Positions 53,749-64,000 of a stretch of 64,000 nt of DNA are shown piece after piece. The stretch covers positions 620,001 to 684,000 of the forward strand of contig JAEBUN010000023.1 of NCBI GenBank assembly GCA_023014365.1. Reading direction: 5' to 3'. Made by a program: the position numbers and the translations under genes. The number at the start of each line of letters is the position of its first letter. Position 1 is the stretch's first letter. The notes below the pieces were generated by a model. It was not told the DNA's origin. It worked only from the letters and a program-made list of their open reading frames with translations, and made no database searches. Source of the DNA: Lepiota brunneoincarnata. Taxonomy: Eukaryota > Basidiomycota > Agaricomycetes > Agaricales > Agaricaceae.

Positions 53749-55509
53749 CTAGCCACCATGTACAGCAGCAACATCAATTTCTGCAGTATATATGGGAACC
53801 ATCATAATAGCACTCTGTTGGGGAACAATCAAATCTAAATGGCGTGGGACAACGAAAATAAAGTGCCAGTTCTCCTGGGATGGGAAATTTAAGTAGCCAG
53901 CAAGGTCAAGAATCTTCGGATTGATTGAATGCTCCTCTGCGATGGTGATTTGGAAGAGGTAGAGCTTCTCGTCTACAAGTATGAAGGAGTCAACTGCAAC
54001 TTGATGAGGAGAAACAAGAATATAGTAGACGTTGGGCTGAACTTCCAATTTGGTCTTGGGCTCGTAGTCGATCGTTTTGGAGGGTACAGTCTGGAGTGTC
54101 AAATTCACCGGAGTTTTAGGAGGGGCGGAATGCCATCGAGATCTCCCCCTAGGGTATTTGGGCCCCAGCTTCATCCGAACGAGACCGAGTGAAATCCTTG
54201 TTTCAAAGTCGGAATGAACAGCTCCTTGGAATGCCATACCGGCTAGCTGCTTGGAATCAGGCGCGCTCGAAAGTGCCGAGTATAGTCGGACCCTGTCCTC
54301 TCGTTTTTGCTTGCGAATTTTGTTGATAAGCAATTGTTGGATGTAGGGGGAGATGGGAGTGATCACAGGTTGAAAGAATTCGCCGGGCGGGTGAGTGACC
54401 AAAAAAAGTGAATAGGACGCCTCACTCATTGAAAGTTTTCGCGATTCACGCACGAGTGCGCTCATGCTGGTTGCTGTGATATTCTCCAGTGCAAAGGAAA
54501 CCTTATTCGCGTACACTTTTAATTCTTTTTCATTCCACTCGACGCAGACACGGGGGATAGGGCCCCAGCGGTCATATAATTCAAGTATGTGTTCTTCCGA
54601 TCGACTATAGATGGATGCACTGCATGCCGTGGGTCCAATGTTTGTAATTTGTCGAGTCAGAGATAGAAAACGCACAGTTGTACAATTTCCTCCCTGCTCC
54701 ATGGGTTCATAATGAATAGGTTGTACTGTGTTGTCTTGTGCAGATTTTTCCATCGATCCTGCGCCGGGGTAGTCGTGTAGAAGACAATCATGTCAGTATC
54801 ATGTGGGGTGAGCCTATTCAGGGCCCCGGCTTCACTTTGGGCATCAATGAACACCCAGAGATAAGTTTCAGGAAGGAAATCCTCATAGCTCCCAATTTTC
54901 GGACAACTTGTAGACACCCTCCGCCGCAAAGAGATAATAGCGGTCCTTACGAAGCCACATGAATGGCCGCCCTTGGGCCTTCGGAGGCGCAGCGACGCGC
55001 AGCATAGGTCAACCAGAACGTCTTCCCTTTGCCAGTCATGCGCTTGAGAATAGAATTGAACGGCGTAGTTAAATCCTACCTATGCCAGGTTGTCCTGTTA
55101 TCACCGGGCTCGGAGTCCGTGGACTACTTGCAGAGACCGCAGCCTCATAATCCTGTTGACAAGTATCGAAGATGCGAACATATTCGGCACGAACCCAGAT
55201 GGATTTTTCGCGGAGATGTTTGGCGCTGATATTGAGAACGTAGCAGTCATCAGTTATATCTGGCTCCTGATCGTAGACTGTAGTTGGCTCGCCACCCTCA
55301 TCCACATCCATATCGAACCTTGTTGCTTTATCCCGGATGTTTGCCTTGCGCCACTTGTCCCTCTCTTTTGCTATACTCTCACCCCAGAAGTCTTTATGAA
55401 AATTCGTAAGACGATGCGACCCTGGGGCTAAACGAGTGAAGTGTTCTGCGGCAGAATGGTTGACAAAGGGAGGAAGATTGTTGGGTGGTTTTTCTCCTTG
55501 TTGTGTCAT
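53749..55509 (-). pseudogene. Crinkler/RHS-type (CR) ATPase-nuclease protein, copy 2
   Basis: Minus strand, ATG at 55509 (MTQQGEKPPNNLPPF). Exons about 55509-55080, 55026-54676 and 54619-53749. The first splice joins ITGQPGIG to GKTFWLTYAARR (Walker A, start of the ATPase). The ATPase core has YLWVFIDAQSEAG and DMIVFYTTTPAQDR. The nuclease end has AVDSFILVDEKLYLFQITIA, FIFVVPRHLDL and VPIYTAEIDV. Relative to copies 1 and 3 there is a 7-base excess after the YAARRCASE segment (about 54977-54990) that shifts the frame, so the ATPase is broken here. The last exon, carrying the nuclease domain, is fully open at 334 codons. Confidence 0.8.
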
Positions 55510-56596
55510 GGCTGAGCCACGGTGGTAAAAGGCCAAGATGGCAGGCGGATACTTATAGTCTCCCGTAGTCAGACTCAGAGTGTCTTACTTGTGTGTATTT
55601 ATGTAGGATACTTATCAGACAGTGGAGTGGCCGGTTTTGGATTGTTTACGATGCTAAACAGAATTGCAGCTTACTGTGTAAGTATGTACAGTACTATCCA
55701 TTGTACAGATTTGAATCTCTGTCGTCCTCCCTCCCAACCGTAGCTATTCTTTGTGATGGGACTAGATATCATAACAGCCTCCCGCATAGGGTTGACCAGG
55801 AAATCACTTTGATCAACTATAAACATGGAACACACCAACCACGACATATTTCCTCTTACCAGGTATCAATACAGCACAGGCAGATAACGAATCCCCCGTA
55901 CGTCTCATCCTAACCCCCTCCCAGTCGTCTTTTTTCGTAGGCGAGCACTTCTGCATCACCGCCACTTTCACCAACACTCGAACACTCAAACACTCGAACA
56001 CCCGAAGCTGACCCCTCGAGACCATCGGTCCACGCACACCCACAGACATATACACACAAGCGTGGAGCGCACTCAACTTCCATCTGCACCTCTTACGAGA
56101 CCACCAACGTCACCAGGAACTCCATGTACCGCTATCACACCACTCCCTTGACCGGGCGTACCGCCTGAGGGGTCTTAATTCATCTGGAGTTGGGACACTG
56201 GCGGAGGTGCAGTCCAGCATGCTCGCTATCGACTCGCCTCTGTTTCCCGGCGAGTAGAGGAGCTGTGAGTCCTTCACTTCGGATTGATCTGAGGTGTATG
56301 CTGCAGATACGTATACCATCAATCTCCCAGATATATTACCTCCAACCTACTAGGGTCGGGCATCGATGTTTTCACCCGAGCTCGTGGTTGGGACATGTAG
56401 GGCTAGATCGTCAGGCTCAGGACCAAATTCAGGAATGGGAAGTAGGAGTCAGGTGATGAAGGTACCCATTTATACAACCATGTTACGGGTAACTACCATA
56501 TTTCCCTCCTACAAGTTCTGCTATTGACGGCTTCTAACAGTGAATCCACCGCCTCGACTGTATGATATCTTCTAGGTTGTTTCTCATAGTCAACTT
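55510..56596. other. intergenic between duplicated CR units
   Basis: No gene recognised. The sequence differs from the flanks of CR copy 3. Confidence 0.35.
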
Positions 56597-57076
56597 ATGG
56601 GTCTTGGGAAGGGAAGGGAGCTATCAGAGGCTCGAGGGAAGGCTGTGGAGGAGACCGGAGTGACGATGGCAAAATTGAAAAAGACAGCACAGTTGTCTCT
56701 GCGTATGGCGTCTTCCCTCGGTCGTTTATCTGAGTTCCTACTGACAAGCTTATTTCCAGCAAAATCGGGGGTGGAGGGATCGTTGGACGAGCTAAAGCAG
56801 TATACTGTATGGCTACTTGCTTGCGATCAATAAAAATGGGAATGGGATTGTGAAATTATGGGGGGAGGGCGAGGGCAAGACTGAGGGGTTGCCATCTTCG
56901 CCCGCTTCGTTACATGTATCCGGGGAAGATCCAGTGCAGGGAAATGTTAGTTTGAGGATGAATCTGGATGACGCTAGGGAGCACGAGGAAGAGGAGGATC
57001 GGGCATTAGCTGGGCGTCAAGAGGCGGTGGAGATCTTGACTCGAACACCAAAAAAAAAAGTCCTTGAATATTGAAT
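56597..57076 (+). repeat. segmental duplication, unit 2 tail fragment
   Basis: Two coding-like stretches (TMAKLKKTAQLSLRMASSLG at about 56665; LPSSPASLHVSGEDPVQG at about 56890). The second matches 53220-53346. Probably a decayed gene copied along with the CR gene. Confidence 0.55.
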
Positions 57077-57152
57077 GTTGAAAGTACAGTCACATTACCC
57101 AAGAGTTCTTGACCCCTCACTGACCCCCAATAGTACTTACACATCTCCAATG

Positions 57153-58859
57153 CTAGTTATGACGTACGGCATTAATATCAATTTCTGCAGTATATATGGG
57201 AACCCCCTCAATAACACACTGTTGGGGAATGGTCAAACCTGAATGGGGTGGGACAATGAAAACTAAGTGCCAGTTCTTCTGTAGTGGGAAGCCCAAGTCG
57301 GCAGCAAGGTTAAGAATCTCCTTCTTGACTGAATGCTCCTCTGCGATGGTGAATTGAAGGAGGTAAAGCTTATTGTTTAAAAATATGAGGGAGTCAACTG
57401 CAACTTGACGAGGAGGCACAGGAATATAGTAGATGTTGGGTCGAATTGTCAGTTTGGTCTTGGACTCGTAGTCGATGGTTTCGATGGGTACAGTCTGGAG
57501 TGTCAGCTCCACCGGGGTTCCGGGAGGAGCAGAACGCCATCGAGGTTTCCCCCTACTGGGTTGGGCCCCCAGCTTCATCGGAACGAGACCGAGTGAAATC
57601 CTTGTTTCAAAGTCGGAATGAACAGCTCCGAAGGCCATACCGGCCAGCTTTCCGGAACCAGGTACGCCCGAAAATGTTGAGTACAGTTGGATCCTATCCT
57701 CTCTTTTTTGCTTGCGAATTTCGTTGACAAGCAATTTTTGGGTTGGTGGAATTTGCCGGCCAGGCGAGTGACGAAAAAAAGTTTCTGCGACACCCGGCCC
57801 ATTGCAAGGTCTTGCGATTCATCCACAGGTCTCTCCATGCTGGTTGCTGTGATCTTCTTCATTGCGGAGGAAACCTTATTCGCGTACTCTTCTATATGTC
57901 TTTCATCCCTATTGATGCGGAGACGGGGGATAGAACCCCAGCGGTCATATATTTCAAGTATGTGTTCTTCCGAACGACTATAGAAGGATGTACTGTGTGC
58001 CGCGGTTTTCAATATTTGTACTTTGTAAATTCAGAGATGGAAAGCTCACAGTTATATAATTTCCTTCCTGCTCCCTGGGTTCATAATCAATAGGTTGCGC
58101 AGTGTTGTCTGGTTCAGATGCTTCCATCGGTCCTCCGCCAGGGTGACTTCGTGTACAAGACAACCATAGCCTGTCCGAGTCCCTTAGCTTCACTTTTGGC
58201 ATCGATGAATACCCAGAGATAGGGTTCCGTGAAAGAAATCCTCAGGCGTCCAATTTTCGGACAACTGGTAGACACCCTCCGCCGAAAAGAGATAATAGCA
58301 GCTCTGAGCGAGCCACATAAATGGCCGCTCTTCGGCGATGCAGCGACGTGCCGCATAGGTCAACCAGATCGTCTTCCCTTTGCCAGTTATGGGGTCCAGA
58401 GTAGAAAGTGGGCAGATTCAATTAGACCTTACCTATTCCAGGTTGTCCTGTTATCACGAAGCTCGGAGTCTGTAGATCACTCGCAGAGACCGCATCCTCA
58501 TACATCCGTTGACAAGCGTCGAAGATACGAACATATTCTGCACGAAGCCAAATGGGTTTGTCACGGAAAGGTTAGACGTTGAGAACGCAGCAGTCGTCAG
58601 TTATATCCGGCTCCTAATCGTCGACCGCAGCGGGTTCGCCACCTTAATTTTTTTTACATCCATTGCGGACCCCGTTGCTATATCCCGGATGTTTGCCTTG
58701 CGCCACTCGTCCCTTTCTTTTGCTATACTCTTGCCCCAGAAGTCTTTTTTTTTCGCAAGATGGCGCAACCCTGGGGAGAAAGGAGTGAAGCGCTCTGCTA
58801 CGAAATGTTCGACAAAGGAGGGGGAGATTCTTAGGTGGGTCTTCCCCTTGTTGTGTCAT
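57153..58859 (-). pseudogene. Crinkler/RHS-type (CR) ATPase-nuclease protein, copy 3 (broken)
   Basis: Minus strand, start near 58859 (MTQQGEDPPKNLP). It has clear real damage: a frame change in the first 15 codons, a shift in the ATPase region near 58200, and a 28-bp deletion near 57740 (against copy 2) before the segment LVNEIRKQKRED. The nuclease part from there to 57153 is open and keeps AVDSLIFLNNKLYLLQFTIA, LVFIVPPHSGL and VPIYTAEIDI. It is paralogous to copy 2 in a tandem arrangement. Confidence 0.8.
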
Positions 58860-60733
58860 GGCTCACAGTGGAAAGGCCAGATAGATACTTGTGAGACAAC
58901 GCAGTGTAGTAAATGTTGCCAAACGGAATGGTAGTGCAACTGCTACTTATAAGTTAGTCTTCCAAGCTCCTCTGTTGCCATCGACGCGTTCGCGAAACAC
59001 TTAAGGGCTCCTAGCTAGTTGAGGGGATCGGCCTACCTTTTTTTTTTTTTGTTCCTACACCAATTTCTTGCAGTGGGGAACCCCGACAGATTTACGATCT
59101 GGAGTCGGGATACCCTGCCCCGCTCATCCCAACTCCTCGGACAACAACAGGAGTCGAAGAAGCAGCATAATTGAGGCCGGCGCTGGATTAGGTCTCGCTA
59201 CCTGTCACTGCACTTCTGAATTACATATGTGTGGCGCAAGATGCACTTCCCCCCGTTGCCCCGGGCTCAGGTCCCCTATTCGCACTTCAACACAGAGTTC
59301 TATCAGCGGCGTTGCGGGTTCCAGGAATAGGTCTGGTTTTCATTATGACAACAAGAGCATATGGGCGTTGATTGTGGCTCAGATGGGTGGCAATTGTGGC
59401 ACTTGTGATTTGATAACTAAGGACGGGTTTGAGGGAGGCTCGCAGGTGATCAAGTTTGGTCTACTTCGTCTCAGAAAGAATCGAATAAACTGGTGTTTAG
59501 CTCATACATTTTATAGTTATATTGAACTTTATCTATACATGTTCGAGACGGCGACTCAGCATATTAATTGTAGATGTAGTGTTGAAGATCCGTATAGAGT
59601 GTGTCGTTTCTCCGGTCACCATTCTATGTCACGCCACTGGCGGCGTCATGCTGAGCGGGGGCAAATGATACCTTGACTATCGAGATGAAACCTTTTGGCC
59701 TTCGGCAGATAGGCTAAACGAGCAAAGGTTTGTCGGACAACCGTGGTCCACGGGCGGAAACTGGAGCCCGGGTAGATTATCGAATAATTTCAATACGAAG
59801 TCAACTTGGCCATAGCTTGAGCACTTGCTCGTCCAACGCTCCTCAGGACATGTCGACGACGTTCCTGGCAACGATGTCCAGAGGCGACAGTCCGTGTATC
59901 TGCCAGAAGTTTGGACACCATTTTTACTTATGCCCTTCGCGTCGTTGGCCCCAGCTGGTCGGGCAACACCCTAGCACTTGATCTCCCATTCTGAACGAGA
60001 TCGGGAGCGTTCTATTGCACGAGGCTGAGGCCTTTGTGGCGGAGGGAAGCTGAAGTTTGGATGATGGTACGAGAAGGTCTATTTCGTACAGCCAACAACA
60101 GCGACTCAACGTATCGCTTCGGCAGAAGACATCGAAGAGAGTGCTGATTGACGCTGCACGTGTTTGGATATAAGTGTTGTGGGCCGGTGCATACTGGCCA
60201 GAAAGATCAAGCGTGCTCATGTGTTCTGGAAGACAGTCAAGTGTGAAGCAATGGCCTTGCTCTGCTGTATCTATGATTTTTATTTAGGGTCTATGACCCC
60301 AGCCAAGCCATGTCATCTTGCGGCCGACTCTGGATGTAATGACGGTTTGTAATCGATAACCTGAAAGACAGTTGTATGATACGGGACGATCAGCTACTTG
60401 TATATTCAACAGGTCGTGTTCCGATATGGTCCACGAGTTCCGCGATGGAGTGGTTATCGCTATACGCCGGAGCTCCTGAGAGTCGAGCAGCAGGAAAGGA
60501 AAGAGTGCAGTGGCTGGAACGGTTCGAGAACATCTTCTAGCAAATAGACATCATGTAAAATGGCCGAGCTGGCGCCGAGGTCGAGTTCGGCATGGGATCG
60601 ATACACTAACGAGTCGAAGCTGTTGCGTCCTACGGAAGCAAGCGGTGGGCTGGGCTGGATGAGATTCTAGTGCATACATATCATACATGCGGCGACTTCA
60701 TGCTTCGTGAAAACGGGGCCCTCATGATCTGGC
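58860..60733. other. 1.9-kb stretch without confident gene
   Basis: An exon-like piece follows a T-rich tract and CAG at 59071 (GEPRQIYDLESGYPAPLIP, stop near 59171), perhaps the displaced 3' end of a gene. Minus-strand reading near 59900-59830 (SPLDIVARNVVDM) faintly resembles an ankyrin repeat but is broken. Nothing firmer. Confidence 0.3.
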
Positions 60734-61159
60734 TCAGGAGGCATTTGATTCCGCAACCTTCCGTTCTGCCGTGACTGAAAAGAAATCACCGCATGTCAAG
60801 AGGAGGTATTATCTCTAATTCACGAGGAACATACCCCAAGTTCTCCGATCCATCGGACACTGGTGTTTAGACGCGCTCGTGCCAAGCCACTTGAGCAAAC
60901 AATGTAGATGGAATACGTGTGTACACTCCCCCCATACTGTAGCGTATAAAGTGAGCTGAATATAGAGCCCCACAATATGAGCAACGTACTTAGTGGACAG
61001 TCATCCCCTGGCATTTTGCAAGTCGGACAGCATCCTTCAGTAAGGTACTCGACAAATGCCACAAACATCACCCTCCCCGTCCGCATCATCCTGATCAGAG
61101 TTACCAGTGTGCCATCTCCATTGAGCAACTGCATGCCAATCCTTGACGATGACTTTCAT
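60734..61159 (-). CDS. APC11: anaphase-promoting complex subunit 11 (RING-H2)
   Basis: The RING subunit of the APC/C ubiquitin ligase, which drives mitotic exit. Exons: 61159-60990 (MKVIVKDWHAVAQWRWHTG, VCGICRVPY, then GCCPTCKMPGDDCPL), 60936-60836 (IWGECTHVFHLHCLLKWLGT, QCPMDRRTW) and 60774-60734 (VTAERKVAESNAS, stop). The CxxC, CxHxxH and CPMDR zinc ligands are all visible. One extra T (plus-strand A at 61039) breaks the frame after CRVPY; the protein is otherwise so conserved that an assembly error is the simplest explanation. It is head-to-head with the coiled-coil gene, about 85 bp apart. Confidence 0.93.
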
Positions 61160-61244
61160 GAGGGGGGAGAAATAGGAGTGTGTTTAGTCTTGTGTACGTG
61201 TCAGGACGCGTCTCTCTCGCTCTCTCTGATACACACACATAAAC

Positions 61245-62125
61245 ATGTCTGGTGAGCACCTCTCCTTCGACTGTCGCCGCCTTTTAGAATCGTCACCGCT
61301 GCCCGAAGAACTTCGCTCGACGCATTGATACTCTTGCCAAAATTGCGGATTTGCTCGGTGCCAATGATGTATCTTTCTCGAGGTGTCCCAACGCCGTTGC
61401 TTTTCACCCACATAGGCATCCTCTCACCTCATCTCGTGATGCAGCATGTCATCAGCAATCGATACATTGTCCGATGAGGAACTGGCTCTTCGTGTGTCAA
61501 ACAATCGTCTTGACTTTATCGAAAAAGAGTTGGAATCCTAACCTGGCACTTGCCTCACACGAATATCAATTGATCAAAAAGTAAGCCCTTCTCCCGGAAG
61601 AAATGTAAACAAAGCACCAAGTTAAGCTGACTGGTAATCTTCAGCTGGGAGGAGAAAATCCAGGCAGAACTCGCTTCCTCGGATTCCCCCGCTAGCTTCG
61701 AACGTCGACGCGAGGCCTTGGTTCGGAGGGCAAAGGAGCTACATAGGGAACTTGAAGAAACAATGGTTGGTTCCAAGTCAAGTCAATAGTCAAAATATTC
61801 AAGCGACTCTAGCTTTCCTGTCCAGGCAGTCGCCAATGATAAACCAACAATCACGATATCCCAACTCCTCAAACAACAGGAAAAAAATATCAAGAAAGAA
61901 AAAGAGCTCAAAGCCAAGAGAGCCAAACGTGAGGCATTCCAGGGTCTACCACCGGTACTCTCTTCTCTCCCACTTGGAGTCCGACCCGCTCTTCATTCAC
62001 ACACGCGACTGTTGCAGAACTTGGATCTGGCTAGACACGAGCTTCTTCAAGCACAACAGGAACAAATGAAGCTCATCCAACTTCGAGAGCGGCTGCTCGG
62101 GTCGATGGCGGATAGTGTATGCTAA
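61245..62125 (+). CDS. coiled-coil protein of unknown function
   Basis: Likely start at 61245 with a 7-nt first exon (ATGTCTG before GTGAGC), then 61288 onward (ESSPLPEELRS, IDTLAKIADLL), an exon at about 61457 (AIDTLSDEELALRVSNNRLDF), NLALASHEYQLIK, an exon from about 61647 (WEEKIQAELASSDSP, RREALVRRAKELHRELEET), AVANDKPTITISQLLKQQEK, and a last exon (NLDLARHELLQAQQEQMKLIQ) with stop at 62125. Strongly helical and charged throughout, about 250 residues. Two single extra bases (near 61321 and 61538) break the frame. Tight divergent pairing with APC11 might hint at a cell-cycle role; that is inference only. Confidence 0.65.
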
Positions 62126-62292
62126 AATTCCGAAGCTGTACACCTTTGTCATTGGGATGAGAAGACATATTGTTACATAGGGGGCGCAGTCGTGAACATG
62201 ATCAGTGGTCCCTGTCGAACTCTTACCATGTAGCAGGGCTATCGAGAGCGGCTTGAGTATCAACAATCGCTGGGACATAAAATTTAGTGAGC

Positions 62293-64000
62293 TTACCCAA
62301 ACGTAGCCCCCTCTGCAAGTTGCCGCACTGGAATTCCGTTCTTGTCTGCACCATTAAATGGTACCTGTCAAACAACATAAACATGCATACACAAGCAATG
62401 ATTGCTGCCAGAGCTGCTTACAGTGTTGCTAAGAAAGAAGAAAAAAAAGCATGACCGGCATCAACAAAAATTCGGGCATCATTAGCATTTCTCGGATTCA
62501 CTCACCCCCACCACTTTTGAATCGTGTTGGCGCCGATCTGCAATCCCCCGATCATCAACAGAGGCGATAAAAATCAGTAGTTATGACACCGACCTTTCCA
62601 TTCATGGGGAATTGCAAGCTGCCCGTCGCGACGGAATGAGGGAGGGAGGTTCACAAGGACAAAACATGAGATGAAGCCCACCAGAAAAAGATAACAATAA
62701 TGGAAATGGCAACACCAGAATCCAAGGCCGCCGACAATACGTCTAGAAAAAACACCCCGTCAGTCTCAGGTTGGCAAGGATCAGTTCAAAAGAGTGCTGA
62801 CAGTTATATTTAGTCCACCAAGAGAAGCGGCGTCTAACCGAAAATCTCAGGAGGCAAGGCATCCCACAAACAGGGAGGAACTTACCTGCGGATGACGTAT
62901 TGGAATATGAAGCCGACAAGACTACATAAACCGTAGGTGAGAACTCTTGAAGGCGCGGATAGAGGGTAACGACGCTTACGCCCAAGGTACGTAGTTGATA
63001 GCTGTGGCCGGTGGGATAAGGCCTGTTCCATTGAAGATGACAGGGCTGTTGTCGAGGGTCAGTCTCGTCGCTTATCGAAGATGATGGCCCCCCCAGAGAC
63101 TGTGCTCACAAACTACCGGAAAGAAAAGAACAATCAGAATGGTTTTCGAGAATCTAAAGCTGCGTGCACTTACTTGATATATTTTAGCATGCTATTTGGG
63201 AATTTCCTGCTCAATGCCCAAGGAACGACGGGAGCAACAGCACCAATAAGGAAGAAGAAAACGAGAGCTGGAAGGGATTATCGATGTGAACACCTTATCT
63301 GCGCGAATTTATCCAAGCACATACGGCTAGACAATCGATGAGATGGATACCCAGCTACATTGGAGAACAGATAAACATACTAGTAAGTCTGTCCTTTAGA
63401 GAACTGAAGTCCAGGGCCGATGACACCTAGAGGGGGGGGGGGAAATCAATGGCCGTTTCAGGAATTCCCCATATGACATACCCCACTGTAGTCTTGATTA
63501 GCATCACCCTGTAGTAGAAGGGTCGCAGAATTACTCACGAGGATACTCGCAGTCCCAAATACTTCCGTGCTCGGACAGATGAAACTGGATTCATGAATCA
63601 GCGAGGGAAGTCGGGACGGAACAAAGCGAGACAATACCTACCCATCCTTCTGAAGGGGCGAGCACATTCCACTGGAGTGATGGATCTATATCAGTGACGA
63701 AGCGCATAGTGGGTGTTAAGGGTTGGGACTTGCTCAATGTTGGTGAACATCCACGCTTGAACGCCCAACTGAACCGTGCCCGCAACGATGGTAGCCAAAA
63801 CCTGGCCGGCAAACATGATACGCGGAGGAACTAAATAAACCATCATCAGTGCTGCTCCTCTGGAAAAGGGGCTACAGGATATTCACGCACCCTTCATGTA
63901 ATGACCAAGCTTAAAGTCTGAGGTGAATTGAAGTGCTTGTGCCATAGTCTGAAACGACCGATCAGCAGGCCGGACGGGAATATCTCTCATGGAGATAACG
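62293..64000 (-). CDS. OPT family oligopeptide transporter, C-terminal part
   Basis: Minus strand, running in from beyond the right edge and ending at a TAA at 62295-62293. Exon pieces in order from 64000: MAQALQFTSDFKLGHYMK, PPRIMFAGQVLATIVAGTVQ, LGVQAWMFTNIEQV, a segment IGPGLQFSKGQTY, PVIFNGTGLIPPATAINYVP, WAIVGF-like membrane segments near 62920-62760, FPMNGKIGANTIQKWWGN-like, and TVPFNGADKNGIPVRQ ending LAEGATFG. These are the hallmark C-terminal motifs of fungal OPT proton-coupled peptide transporters in the plasma membrane. Many short introns; I did not fix every junction, so small errors are possible. Confidence 0.85.

Noticed and set aside
59060..59175. Possible tRNA-like fold after the T-rich tract
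   Set aside because: No consistent acceptor stem or T-arm; it reads better as a protein-coding exon fragment.
59830..59920. Ankyrin-repeat gene on the minus strand
   Set aside because: One weak repeat-like phrase interrupted by stops; not enough to call.

Overview
The window is nuclear DNA of a filamentous basidiomycete, most likely an Agaricomycete. The evidence is genes split by many 50-60 bp introns (mostly GT-AG, some GC-AG), a caleosin, a fungal OPT peptide transporter, three Crinkler/RHS-type (CR) ATPase-nuclease proteins, and a large island of self-priming Ty3/Gypsy chromoviruses, LINE-like sequence and Tc1/mariner elements. I cannot name the species.

Layout. 0.7-3.5 kb: a caleosin gene (minus) and a CR-type protein gene (plus). 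3.5-30.2 kb: a nested transposon island. A LINE-like ORF1 (4.6-24.3 kb) was split by Gypsy element B (5273-23250, target duplication GCTGC). B was later hit in its 5' LTR by Gypsy element A (5557-13798, duplication CTCCG) and in its gag by a Tc1-type transposon (14992-16597, TA). Downstream lie a 1.3-kb solo LTR of a third family, two reversed B LTRs, a KH-like retroelement ORF, a decayed Tc1 transposase and a reversed solo A LTR inserted in that transposon's terminal repeat. 31-46 kb: a gene-rich stretch with four FKBP12-type prolyl isomerase genes, an adenosine deaminase-like (ADAL) gene, a Ser-rich protein and a short-chain dehydrogenase. 46.9-47.4 kb: a CACTA-like MITE. 49-51.8 kb: a Cys-rich (furin-like repeat) type I membrane protein. 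53.2-58.9 kb: two further CR genes lying in a tandem segmental duplication. 60.7-64 kb: APC11 (RING subunit of the anaphase-promoting complex), a coiled-coil protein, and the C-terminal part of an oligopeptide transporter that runs off the right edge.

How things work together. Both Gypsy families show a 12-nt self-priming signature (Tf1/sushi type): the predicted 5' end of the RNA is complementary to the sequence just inside the 5' LTR. Both end pol with a chromodomain. Both also carry two extra overlapping ORFs after pol: ORF3, with CCHC zinc knuckles and a shared C-terminal AESNITGEP motif, and ORF4 in the +1 frame. In A, ORF4 runs on into the 3' LTR, so the LTR U3 itself encodes an acidic 122-residue tail. 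This post-pol module is the strongest candidate here for something undescribed.

Caution. Several otherwise good genes (ADAL, SDR, APC11, the Cys-rich protein, the coiled-coil gene, CR copy 1) are each broken only by single extra bases, often in short homopolymers. This looks more like assembly error than real loss. All intron boundaries given here are read by eye.
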